A stretch of DNA of 64,000 nucleotides from Pseudomonas sp. CBZ-4. Lineage in GTDB: Bacteria; Pseudomonadota; Gammaproteobacteria; Pseudomonadales; Pseudomonadaceae. A model generated the notes under the pieces. It ran no database searches. It saw only the letters and a list, made by a program, of their open reading frames with translations, and was not told the DNA's origin. A program made the translations under genes and the position numbers. Each line of letters begins with the position of its first letter. The stretch's first letter is position 1. This document shows positions 55,619 through 64,000 of this stretch, one piece after another. The stretch covers positions 1 through 64,000 of the forward strand of contig NZ_ANNV01000042.1 of NCBI RefSeq assembly GCF_000346755.1, in the 5' to 3' direction.

Positions 55619-57364
55619 ATGTCTTTCGACGCTTTACCTAGAACAAAACCGTCTGTTTTGCTGCAGTCTTGCGTCGCCACCTGTTCCCTTGTCGGTTTCC
55701 TGACCAGTGCAGCGGCTTTAGCGGCTGAACCGCAAGCACCTGCCCAACAATTACTCCTGCAGCAACAACGTGAACGCGCCCAGCGCGAGCAGTTGGAGCA
55801 ATCCCCCGACGTCCGTCTGGAAGCGCCGCTGGACAGCGCCGGCAACCTGCGTCTGCCGCGCAATGAAACGCCGTGCTTCAAGATCGACCGCGTGGTCCTC
55901 CGTGGCGAGCAGGCCGAAGACTTCCAGTGGGCCCTGCGCGCCGCCAACCCGGCGGACGATCCGGTGCAAGGGCGTTGCGTCGGTTCCGCCGGTATCAACC
56001 TGACGATGAAGCGCATTCAAAACGCGATCATCGCCAAGGGTTTCATCACCACCCGTGTCCTCGCCGAGGCCCAGGACTTGAAGCAGGGCACGCTGTCGCT
56101 GGTGCTGGTGCCGGGGCGGATCAAGCACATCCGTTTTGCCGAAGGCACCTCCGCCCGCGCCAATTATTGGAACGCCATGCCCGCATCGCCGGGTGATGTG
56201 CTGAACCTGCGCGACATCGAGCAGGCGCTGGAGAACTTCAAGCGCGTGCCCACCGCCGAAGCCGACGTGCAGATCACCCCGGCCGAAGGCGCGGATGCGC
56301 AGCCCGGCGAGAGCGATGTGGTGATCGCCTGGAAGCAGGCGATTCCGGTACGGGTCAGCCTGTCGGTGGACGATTCCGGCAGCAAGCAGACCGGCAAGTA
56401 CCAGGGCAACGTCGCGCTGTCGCTGGATAACCTGGCCAGCCTCAACGACCTGTTCTACATCAGCTTCAACCATGATCTGGGCGGCGGCCAAAGTGGCGAC
56501 CGTGGTTCCAAGGGCCATACCGTGCATTACTCGGTGCCCTACGACTATTGGCAGCTGAGCCTGACGTCCAGCGAGTACGACTACCACCAGACGATTGCCG
56601 GGGTGAACCAGGCGTATTCCTACAGTGGCCGCAGCCGGACCAATGAGGTGCAGCTGTCGCGGGTGATCTACCGCGATGCGGTGCGCAAGACCACCGTGTC
56701 GGTCGGCGGTTGGAGCCGCACCTCCAGCAACTACATCGAAGACACCGAGATCGAACTGCAACGCCGGCGCATGGCCGGTTGGCAGGCGGGGATCAACCAC
56801 CGTGAATTCATCGGCGCCAGCACCCTCGACCTCGGCGTCGGCTATCGCCGTGGCACCGGCGCCCGCGATGCATTGCGCGCGCCTGAAGAGGAAAACGGCG
56901 AAGGCACCTCGCGCTCGCAGATCATCACCGCCAACGCCCAATTGCAGCTGCCGTTCACCCTGGCCGACCAACGCCTGCGCTACATCGCCGGCTGGCGCGG
57001 GCAGTGGAACCGTACGCCGCTGATCCCCCAGGACCGCTTTTCGATTGGCGGACGCTACACCGTGCGCGGTTTCGACGGCGAGCAGATCCTCTCGGCCGAA
57101 CGCGGCTGGACCTTCAGCAACGACCTCGGCCTGAGCCTGGCCAACACCGGCCAGGAACTCTACCTGGGCGTGGACTATGGCGAAGTCGGCGGGCATTCCA
57201 CCCAGTACCTCTCGGGCCGACGCCTGGCCGGTGCGGTGGTGGGCCTGCGCGGCGGCTACAAGCAGTTTTCCTATGACATCTACACCGGCAAGCCCCTGGA
57301 AAAACCCAAGGGTTTCCAGACCGCCGACGTGACCAGTGGCTTCAGCGCCAACTGGTCATTTTGA
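55619..57364 (+). CDS. Two-partner secretion outer-membrane transporter (CdiB/FhaC/ShlB family)
   Basis: A 581-residue Omp85-superfamily exporter (TpsB). It has a signal peptide (ending AALAAEP), a Gln-rich N-terminal helix (QQLLLQQQRERAQREQLEQ), two POTRA domains (about 80-245), and a 16-strand barrel with the L6 tip motif VRGF at 482-485 and a terminal Phe (SFSANWSF). ATG at 55619 with AAGGA at 8 bases was preferred to a start 23 codons earlier. It would export the giant protein two genes downstream. It is followed 11 bases later by the acyltransferase gene. Confidence 0.93.
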   Translation: MSFDALPRTKPSVLLQSCVATCSLVGFLTSAAALAAEPQAPAQQLLLQQQRERAQREQLEQSPDVRLEAPLDSAGNLRLPRNETPCFKIDRVVLRGEQAEDFQWALRAANPADDPVQGRCVGSAGINLTMKRIQNAIIAKGFITTRVLAEAQDLKQGTLSLVLVPGRIKHIRFAEGTSARANYWNAMPASPGDVLNLRDIEQALENFKRVPTAEADVQITPAEGADAQPGESDVVIAWKQAIPVRVSLSVDDSGSKQTGKYQGNVALSLDNLASLNDLFYISFNHDLGGGQSGDRGSKGHTVHYSVPYDYWQLSLTSSEYDYHQTIAGVNQAYSYSGRSRTNEVQLSRVIYRDAVRKTTVSVGGWSRTSSNYIEDTEIELQRRRMAGWQAGINHREFIGASTLDLGVGYRRGTGARDALRAPEEENGEGTSRSQIITANAQLQLPFTLADQRLRYIAGWRGQWNRTPLIPQDRFSIGGRYTVRGFDGEQILSAERGWTFSNDLGLSLANTGQELYLGVDYGEVGGHSTQYLSGRRLAGAVVGLRGGYKQFSYDIYTGKPLEKPKGFQTADVTSGFSANWSF

Positions 57365-57375
57365 AGGAGGCCAGC

Positions 57376-57897
57376 ATGCACCACGACACCCTGGAGGTGC
57401 TCGCCCCCGAGCGGGCCGACAGCCCCATCGACGAAGCCCAGGTGCTGGGCTCGGCGGTGTGGCTGTGGATGCACTCGGCGGCCCATCGCGATGCGCCGTT
57501 GCACAGCCTGTCCACGCTGTTGCTGCCGGCGATCAAGCGGCGCCAGTTCATCTTGATCAGCGAAGGCGGGCGGCCGGTGTTTTTCCTCTCGTGGCTCAAC
57601 CTCAGTGCCGATGCCGAGGCACGTTACCTGCGGGCACCGGCGGTGTGCCTGCCCGCCGAGGATTGGGACAGCGGCGAGCGGTTGTGGATCAACGACTGGG
57701 TCGCACCGTTTGGCCACACCCGGCGCATCAGCAGCTTGCTGCGCCGCCGTTTGTGGCCCGGCAAGGTGTTCCGCGCACTGCACCACAAAGGCGAAGCGCG
57801 CGGCTTGCGCGTCTTGAATTTCCAGGGCATCGCCGTCCTGGACCTGGAGGCGCAAGCCTGGTTTGCCACTCACCCGTTACCCAGCGACGCGCTCTGA
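57376..57897 (+). CDS. Toxin-activating lysine acyltransferase (HlyC family, CdiC-like)
   Basis: A 173-residue member of the HlyC family, which moves a fatty acyl chain from acyl-ACP to a lysine of a partner toxin in the cytosol. The catalytic pair is intact: His37 in SAAHRD (HlyC His23) and Asp107 in WINDWVAPFGH (HlyC Asp92); other blocks (LGSAVWLWMHS, LPAIKRRQFIL, SWLNLSADAEARY, DWDSGERLW) align well by eye. The start at 57376 has GGAGG at good distance. Placed between TpsB and TpsA it matches the cdiBCA order of acylated contact-dependent inhibition systems. Confidence 0.92.
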   Translation: MHHDTLEVLAPERADSPIDEAQVLGSAVWLWMHSAAHRDAPLHSLSTLLLPAIKRRQFILISEGGRPVFFLSWLNLSADAEARYLRAPAVCLPAEDWDSGERLWINDWVAPFGHTRRISSLLRRRLWPGKVFRALHHKGEARGLRVLNFQGIAVLDLEAQAWFATHPLPSDAL

Positions 57898-57921
57898 TCA
57901 GCCACCGCGCAAAGGATCTGC

Positions 57922-60900
57922 ATGAATAAGCATCTGTTTCGAGTTGTATTCAACAAGGCCCGCGGCCTGCTGATGGTGGTGGCCGAGAACGTCAAGAGCG
58001 CCTGCAAGGCCCCCGGCACCACGCGCGGCGTGTCCTCGGTCAGCCCGGTGACGGCAACCCTCACGCCGCTGCGGTTTGCGCTGATGGTGGGCATGGGCTG
58101 GGTCACCCTGGTGGCGCCGGTGCAGGCGCAGATCGTGGCCGATGGCTCGGCACCGGCGGGCCAACGCCCGACCATCGGTGCCGCTGGCAATGGCGCGCCG
58201 GTGGTGGACATCACCCGCCCGAGCGACGCAGGCGTGTCGCGCAACACCTATTCGCAGTTCGACGTGGACAAGCGCGGGGTGATCCTCAACAACGCCGCGA
58301 CCAACAGCCAGACCCAACTGGCCGGCTGGATCGAAGGCAACCGTGCGCTGGCCAATGGCAGCGCGCGGGTGATCCTCAACGAAGTCAATTCGAGCAACCC
58401 GAGCCAGTTGCGCGGGTTTGTCGAAGTGGCCGGTTCCAAGGCCCAGGTGGTGATTGCCAACCCGTCGGGCATCGCGTGCGAAGGGTGCGGCTTTATCAAC
58501 GCCGACCGCGCCACGCTGACCACCGGGCGCGCGCAGTTCGAGAATGGCCTGATCAGCGGCTACCAGGTCTCGGGCGGCAAGATCAGCATCGGTGGCGAAG
58601 GCATGGACAGCAGCCGCGCCGACTACACCGAGATCATTGCGCGCACGGTCGAAGTCAACGCGGGCATCTGGTCCAAGGACCTGACGATCAAGGCGGGCAC
58701 CACCGGTGCCGCGCCCGCTGACACACCAGCGGTAGCCATCGACGTGGCGCAACTGGGCGGCATGTATGCCGGCAAGATCACCCTGGTGGGCAACGGCGCC
58801 GGCGTGGGCGTGCGCAACGCCGGGCAGATCGGCTCCAGCGCCGGTGAAGTGGTGATTGGCAGTGACGGGCGCATCGAAAACCGTGGCCAGATCAGCAGCG
58901 CCACCCAGCTGACGGCCACCGCTGACAAGGGCATCGACAACAGCGGCACGCTGTACGCCCAAGGCAACCTGGACCTGAATACCGCCGCCGATATCGACAA
59001 CAAGGGCATTGCCTCCGCCCAGGGCGATGCGCGCCTGACCGCCAAGGGCGCGATTCGCAGCCAGGCCGGTTCCGCACTCGCGGCGGGCGTCGACAGCGCC
59101 GGCAAGCTCGGCGACAGTGGTTCGCTGACCCTGACTTCGGCCGGCACGATCACGGCCAAGGGGCAGAACCTTGCGGCGCAAAAGCTTACCGCCAACGCCG
59201 CGCAGGTTGACCTCAGTGACAGCCAGACCTCGGCCCAGACCGTCGCGTTGACCAGCACCGCTGGCAACCTGGACCTGCGCCGCAGCCGCGTCACCGCCAG
59301 CCAGGCCCTGACCGCCAACGCCAATCAGGCCCTGCTCAGCGATGCCGCCCAGGTCGGCGCGGCGCAGATCGGCGTCACCGCGCTGGACCTGTCCAACGTC
59401 GGCGGCAAATGGGTGCAGACCGGCACTGCCGGCATGCGCGTGAGCGTCACCCGCAACCTCGACAACAGCAGCGGCATCCTCGCCAGCGGCGGCGGCCTCG
59501 ACGTCAGTGCCGACAGCCTGAACAACAGCGGCGGCCTGGTGCAGTCCGGTGCCCTTGGCGATTTGTCCGTCACCGCCCGCCAGCACCTGGCCAACGGCAA
59601 CGGCAAGCTGGTGAGCGCCGCGCAGCTGACCCTCAACGGCGGCACCCTGGACAACAGCAACGGGCAGATCACCGCCGGCGGCGCGCTGGGAGTCACCGCC
59701 GCGCAATTGAACAATGCCAAGGGCACCGTCGCGGCGACGCAGACGCTGACGGTCAAGGCCGGCAGCGTCCTGAATCAGGGCGGCACCCTCGGTTCGGTCG
59801 CGGGCGACCTGCTGCTCAACAGCGACGCAACGGCGCTCGACAACACCGGCGGTCGTCTGGAAGCCGCGAAGGCCTTGACCGTCAACGCCCAAGGCTTGAG
59901 CAACAGCAGCGGGGTGATCACCGGCGCGCAGTTGTTGCTCAACACCCAGGGCCAGCAATTGAACAACGCCCAGGGCACCCTGAATGCCAGCGATACCCTG
60001 ACCGTCGACAGCGGCGTGCTGAACAACGACGGCGGCATCGTGCAGGCCAAGTCGAGCCTGAAGATCGACACCCACGGCCAACAGCTGAGCAACCGCAACT
60101 CCGGCAGCACCGGTGGCATCCTCGGCCAGCGCGACGTCAGAGTGCGTGCGGGCCAGTTGCTCAACGACCAGGGTTTTATCGGCAGCGCCGCCACCCTGGA
60201 CGTCAACGCCCAGCACCTGAGCAACCAGGCCGGTCTGTTGCGCGCCGACGGGCACCTGCTGTTGACCGCTGCCAGTGTGGATAACAGCAGCACCCAGGGC
60301 GCCAACCAGGGTATCAAGGGCCAGTCCGTCGCGATGGATGCGGACAGCGTCAGCAACCGTGGCGGTTCGATCGTCGCCGACACGACGCTGAGCGTTACCG
60401 GCAGCGGCACCCTGGACAACGAACAAGGGATCATCTCGGCTGGCAGCACGCTGACCGTGGCCGATCGTGACCTCGCGCAAAAACGCCAGGCTATCAATAA
60501 CGGCGCGGGCACCCTGATCGCCGGGCAATCGCTGCTGCTCGACAGCGCCAGCTACGGCGGCAACGGCAAGGTTCTCAGCCTGGGTGACCTGACCTTCCGC
60601 CTGACCCAGGACTTCGTCAACAACGGCCTGTTCCAGGCCAACGGCAACGTGTCGCTGGCCACCAGCGGGCGCCTGACCAACCAGGGCGCGCTCCAGGCCG
60701 GCAACCTGCTGCGCCTCGACGCCAACGTTGTCGACAACACCGCCAGCGGTGTGATCAGTGCGCCGAAGGTGCAGGTCAACGCGGCCACACAACTGGACAA
60801 CCGTGGCCTGATCGACGGCGAAGCCACGCGCCTGACCACCGCGACCCTGAACAACCTCGGCACCGGGCGCATCTATGGCGACCTGCTCGCCATCTCCGCC

Positions 60901-63900
60901 GGCACCCTGAACAACACCCTTGAAGGCGCATCCGCCGCAACGATTGCCGCACGCAACCGCCTGGATATCGGCGCGCAGGTCATCAACAACCGTGAGCACG
61001 GCTTGATCTTCAGCACCGGCAACCTGCTGATCGGCGGCGCCCTGGATGCCAATGACCAGGCCACGGGCCAGGCGCAGGTGTTGAACAACGCCAGCGCCAC
61101 CGTCGAAGCGCTGGGCAGCCTCAGCGTCAACGCCAAGCAGATCAACAACACCAACGAACACTTCGCCACCCAGCAGGTGCAGGTGTCCACCCAGGCCTTG
61201 CAGGAATACCTGCTGTCGGGCTCGACCAACCGCTACCTGCCGGGGCAGATCTCGCTGTACAACGACGAAGTCCTGCACCTGGTGACACCGGAAGGCTACG
61301 GCACGCGCTGGCTCCGCTACGACTACAACCGCACCGTCACCGAGACGCAGATCGTCGCCTCGGACCCGGCGCAGATCCTCGCCGGTGGCAACATCAACCT
61401 GATTGCCGACCAGGTGTTCAACGACAAGAGCCGGATCATCGCCGGCCAGGCGCTGAATGCCAGCGTCGGCACGGTGATCAACACCGAACTGACCGGCCAG
61501 AAGGTCACCACCGACAACGGCACGTTGGCCAGCTACTACCGCATCCAGCGCAAGGGCCGCGACCGCCAGGGCCTTAACGTCACGGCGTATACCCCGGCGC
61601 CGTTGATCGAGCAGATCTCGCTGAAACCGACGGTGTTTACCGAGTACGCGGCGATCAACGGCACGGGCACCCAGGTGGGCGCGCTGGTCTTGGCCAAGGT
61701 CACCGACAGCGCGGCCGGCACGGGTGACCTGGCCGGCGCCGGGCGCACCTACGCGGTGACCCCGATCAGCGAAGTGCAAGCGCTGACCCAGCAGAACGCG
61801 GGCGGCGCGGTGGAGCAGATCCGCACCGGTGGCTTCAACCCGGACCTGCCCAACAGCAGCCTGTACCAGATCAACCCCAACAGCACCGCCGGTTACCTGG
61901 TGGAGACCGACCCGCGCTTCGCCAACTACGGCAAGTGGCTGTCCTCGGACTACATGCTCGAACGCCTGAACCTCGACCCGGCCGGCACCCAGCAGCGCCT
62001 CGGCGATGGCTTCTACGAGCAGAAGCTGATCCGCGAACAAGTCGCCCAACTCACCGGGCGCCGCTTTGTCGATGGCTATGCGAGTGACGAAGCGCAGTAT
62101 CGCGGCATGATCGACAGCGCCGTGACCCTGGCCGACCAGTGGAAGCTGATCCCGGGCGTGGCGCTGACCGCCGCGCAAATGGCGCAGTTGACCAGCGATA
62201 TCGTGTGGCTGGTGTCCAAGGACGTGACCCTGGCCAGCGGCGAAGTGCGCAAGGTGCTGGTGCCGCAGGTGTACGTGCGGGTGCGTGAAGGTGATATCGA
62301 CGGTTCCGGCGCGTTGATGGCCGGGCGTACCTTGAACCTCGACGTGCGCGGTGACCTGGTCAACAGCGGCAGTCTTTCCGGGCGCGATGGCGTGAACGTC
62401 AGCGTGCAGAACCTCAACAACCTTGGCGGGCGCATCCAGGGCAACGACGTGTCGTTGAATGCCAGCCAGGACCTGAACAACATCGGCGGCCTGATCAGCG
62501 CCAACAGTCGCTTGGCGCTGAGTGCCGGCAACGACATCAACGTGCGTTCGATCACCACCGACAGCGAAAGCGCGCAGGGCACCCGCACCGCCTTGTCGCG
62601 TGTAGCAGGGCTGTATGTGTCGGCACCGGCGGCCAACCTGATTGCCACCGCCGGCAACAACATCAACCTGCAAGCGGCCCAGGTCAGCAACACCGGCGTC
62701 GGCGGCAAGACGGCGCTGGTGGCGGGCAACGACATCACCTTGAGCACGGTGAACGAGTCCTTCACCCAGGCCAACCAATGGGACGGCGACAACTGGCGCA
62801 AGGAAGCCGGGCGCAGCGAAGTCGGCAGCTCGGTACAAGCCACGGGCGATATCCGCCTGGGCGCCGGGCGTGACGTGCAGGCACGCGGCGCGCTGGTCAA
62901 CAGTGACGCCGGTGCCGTGGCTGTCAGCGCCAACCGCGACATCAACGTCGAAGCCAGCGAGCGCTTCAGCACGGCGGACGAGGCGCACAAGGTCAAGGGC
63001 AGCAACGGCATGTTCTCCAGCAAGACCACCACCACCCGTGACACGGTGGCCCAGACCACCGCGCAAGGCTCGACCTTCAGCGGCGAGCAGGCGGTGATGC
63101 AGGCCGGCAACAACATCACCATTACCGGCAGCAACGTGGTCTCGACCTCGGGCACGGCGCTGGTGGCGGGCAATGACATCAAGGTGTTGGCGGCCACCGA
63201 GACCCTCGACGAAAAACACACCAAGGACGTGAAGACCAGCGGCATGTTCAGCGGCGGCGCGATTGCCGTCACCATCGGCTCGCAGCAACAGACCAACAAG
63301 GACAGCAGCCAGCAGACCACGGCCGCCGCCAGCAGCGTGGGTTCCACCGACGGCAATGTGCTGATCAGCTCCGGTGGCGAATACCGCCAAGTCGGCAGCA
63401 ATGTCAGCGCGCCCAAGGGCGATGTGTCGATCGAGGCGTCCGAGGTCAATATCCTCGAAGCGCGCAACCTCGCCGCGCAGCAGCAGGAGCAGCGCTTCAA
63501 GCAGACCGGCGTGAGCCTGACCCTGACCAACCCGATCGTCAACGCGGTGCAAACCGGCCAGCGCATGAACAAGGCCGCCGAGCGCACCGACGACAAACGC
63601 ATGAAAACCCTGGCCGCGCTGAACACCTTTTGGGCCGGCACCGAAGCACATACCCAAGTGATGGCCGACCCGGCAGCGGCGGGCGGGATCAACTTGAGCA
63701 TCGCCCTGGGCATGAACAAGAGCGAGAACAAAAGCGAGCAGACCTCCAACACGGCGGCCGGCTCGACCGTGGCGGCAGGGCACGATGTGTCGATTGTGGC
63801 CACCGGCGGCAAGCGCAATAACGACCTGACGGTGCAGGGCAGCCAGATCACTGCCGGCAACGATGCGTTGCTCAAGGCCGACGGCAATATCCTGCTGGCG

Positions 63901-64000
63901 GGTGCTGAGAACACCATCGAGCAACACAGCACCAACAAAAGCGTGAACGGCAGCCTGGGGATCGGCATCTCCTTTGGCAGCGAGAAGAACGGCCTGAGCT
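57922..64000 (+). CDS. Two-partner secretion exoprotein, filamentous haemagglutinin/CdiA-like (partial, runs off the window)
   Basis: At least 2026 residues are open to the window end with no stop. It begins with an ESPR extended signal (MNKHLFRVVFNKARGLLMVV, then a hydrophobic part ending VAPVQAQ near 70). The TPS secretion domain (about 75-330) has NPSGIACEGCGFIN (Asn180, Cys186, Cys189). A long beta-helix of haemagglutinin repeats rich in Asn, Gly, Ala and Asp (about 330-1090) follows. A non-repeat stretch at about 1090-1460 (with YRIQRKGRDRQG and NYGKWLSSDYMLERLNLD) is placed where CdiA has its receptor-binding part, and a second repeat field (FHA-2-like) follows. AAGGA lies before the ATG. 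The C-terminal toxin or adhesin end and any immunity gene are outside. Confidence 0.93.
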   Translation, partial: MNKHLFRVVFNKARGLLMVVAENVKSACKAPGTTRGVSSVSPVTATLTPLRFALMVGMGWVTLVAPVQAQIVADGSAPAGQRPTIGAAGNGAPVVDITRPSDAGVSRNTYSQFDVDKRGVILNNAATNSQTQLAGWIEGNRALANGSARVILNEVNSSNPSQLRGFVEVAGSKAQVVIANPSGIACEGCGFINADRATLTTGRAQFENGLISGYQVSGGKISIGGEGMDSSRADYTEIIARTVEVNAGIWSKDLTIKAGTTGAAPADTPAVAIDVAQLGGMYAGKITLVGNGAGVGVRNAGQIGSSAGEVVIGSDGRIENRGQISSATQLTATADKGIDNSGTLYAQGNLDLNTAADIDNKGIASAQGDARLTAKGAIRSQAGSALAAGVDSAGKLGDSGSLTLTSAGTITAKGQNLAAQKLTANAAQVDLSDSQTSAQTVALTSTAGNLDLRRSRVTASQALTANANQALLSDAAQVGAAQIGVTALDLSNVGGKWVQTGTAGMRVSVTRNLDNSSGILASGGGLDVSADSLNNSGGLVQSGALGDLSVTARQHLANGNGKLVSAAQLTLNGGTLDNSNGQITAGGALGVTAAQLNNAKGTVAATQTLTVKAGSVLNQGGTLGSVAGDLLLNSDATALDNTGGRLEAAKALTVNAQGLSNSSGVITGAQLLLNTQGQQLNNAQGTLNASDTLTVDSGVLNNDGGIVQAKSSLKIDTHGQQLSNRNSGSTGGILGQRDVRVRAGQLLNDQGFIGSAATLDVNAQHLSNQAGLLRADGHLLLTAASVDNSSTQGANQGIKGQSVAMDADSVSNRGGSIVADTTLSVTGSGTLDNEQGIISAGSTLTVADRDLAQKRQAINNGAGTLIAGQSLLLDSASYGGNGKVLSLGDLTFRLTQDFVNNGLFQANGNVSLATSGRLTNQGALQAGNLLRLDANVVDNTASGVISAPKVQVNAATQLDNRGLIDGEATRLTTATLNNLGTGRIYGDLLAISAGTLNNTLEGASAATIAARNRLDIGAQVINNREHGLIFSTGNLLIGGALDANDQATGQAQVLNNASATVEALGSLSVNAKQINNTNEHFATQQVQVSTQALQEYLLSGSTNRYLPGQISLYNDEVLHLVTPEGYGTRWLRYDYNRTVTETQIVASDPAQILAGGNINLIADQVFNDKSRIIAGQALNASVGTVINTELTGQKVTTDNGTLASYYRIQRKGRDRQGLNVTAYTPAPLIEQISLKPTVFTEYAAINGTGTQVGALVLAKVTDSAAGTGDLAGAGRTYAVTPISEVQALTQQNAGGAVEQIRTGGFNPDLPNSSLYQINPNSTAGYLVETDPRFANYGKWLSSDYMLERLNLDPAGTQQRLGDGFYEQKLIREQVAQLTGRRFVDGYASDEAQYRGMIDSAVTLADQWKLIPGVALTAAQMAQLTSDIVWLVSKDVTLASGEVRKVLVPQVYVRVREGDIDGSGALMAGRTLNLDVRGDLVNSGSLSGRDGVNVSVQNLNNLGGRIQGNDVSLNASQDLNNIGGLISANSRLALSAGNDINVRSITTDSESAQGTRTALSRVAGLYVSAPAANLIATAGNNINLQAAQVSNTGVGGKTALVAGNDITLSTVNESFTQANQWDGDNWRKEAGRSEVGSSVQATGDIRLGAGRDVQARGALVNSDAGAVAVSANRDINVEASERFSTADEAHKVKGSNGMFSSKTTTTRDTVAQTTAQGSTFSGEQAVMQAGNNITITGSNVVSTSGTALVAGNDIKVLAATETLDEKHTKDVKTSGMFSGGAIAVTIGSQQQTNKDSSQQTTAAASSVGSTDGNVLISSGGEYRQVGSNVSAPKGDVSIEASEVNILEARNLAAQQQEQRFKQTGVSLTLTNPIVNAVQTGQRMNKAAERTDDKRMKTLAALNTFWAGTEAHTQVMADPAAAGGINLSIALGMNKSENKSEQTSNTAAGSTVAAGHDVSIVATGGKRNNDLTVQGSQITAGNDALLKADGNILLAGAENTIEQHSTNKSVNGSLGIGISFGSEKNGLS

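Noticed and set aside
57898-63927. An antisense open frame of 2009 codons opposite the giant exoprotein gene
   Set aside because: It mirrors a repeat-rich, high G+C3 gene. Its translation is His/Gly/Gln/Ala-rich low complexity with no domain, while the plus strand has ESPR, TPS and repeat domains and a ribosome site.

Overview
The window reads as chromosomal DNA of a Pseudomonas of the fluorescens group. The evidence is the FleQ/FleN/FlhF set for polar flagella, a pseudomonad-type order of motility genes, the phhRABC locus, the high G+C with strong G/C bias at third codon positions, and many REP/REPIN palindromes of the kind scattered through fluorescens-group genomes. No rRNA, tRNA, CRISPR array or intact insertion sequence was seen.

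Region by region: (1) 1-4310 holds the phenylalanine/tyrosine degradation locus, phhA-phhB-aminotransferase on the minus strand with divergent phhR. (2) 4348-5829 is an A/T-richer interval with one unrecognised gene and a long non-coding stretch that contains a terminator-like hairpin and what may be the end of a lost gene. (3) 5830-14218 is flgFGHIJKL (proximal and distal rod, L and P rings, rod cap/muramidase, hook-filament junctions) behind a sigma-54 promoter. (4) 14500-20166 holds a FabH-like ketoacyl synthase, then fliC, flaG, fliD, fliS and fliT. (5) 20336-24493 holds the regulators fleQ, fleS and fleR. (6) 24625-30340 is fliEFGHIJ (MS ring, rotor, export ATPase). (7) 30524-32922 is the HptB signalling module hsbA-hsbR-hptB. 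(8) 33118-40021 holds fliK and fliLMNOPQR-flhB. (9) 40247-40682 holds two cold-shock-domain genes flanked by REP elements. (10) 40928-46064 is flhA-flhF-fleN-fliA. (11) 46221-55016 is the chemotaxis and stator operon cheYZAB-motCD-parC-parP-cheW and a DUF2802 gene. (12) 55619 to the right edge is a two-partner secretion locus in which a HlyC-type lysine acyltransferase sits between the outer-membrane transporter and a giant haemagglutinin-like exoprotein that runs off the window.

The genes between 5830 and 55016 make and steer a polar flagellum. FleQ (with sigma-54) starts the cascade, FleSR and FliA run later tiers, FleN and FlhF set number and place, and ParC/ParP position the chemotaxis arrays. 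I find good -24/-12 (GG-N10-GC) sequences before flgF, fleS, fliE, fliK, fliL and flhA, and a FliA-type promoter before fliC. The most unusual part is the B-C-A two-partner secretion locus at the right edge, which looks like a contact-dependent inhibition or adhesin system whose exoprotein is probably fatty-acylated. Its toxin end and any immunity gene lie outside the window.
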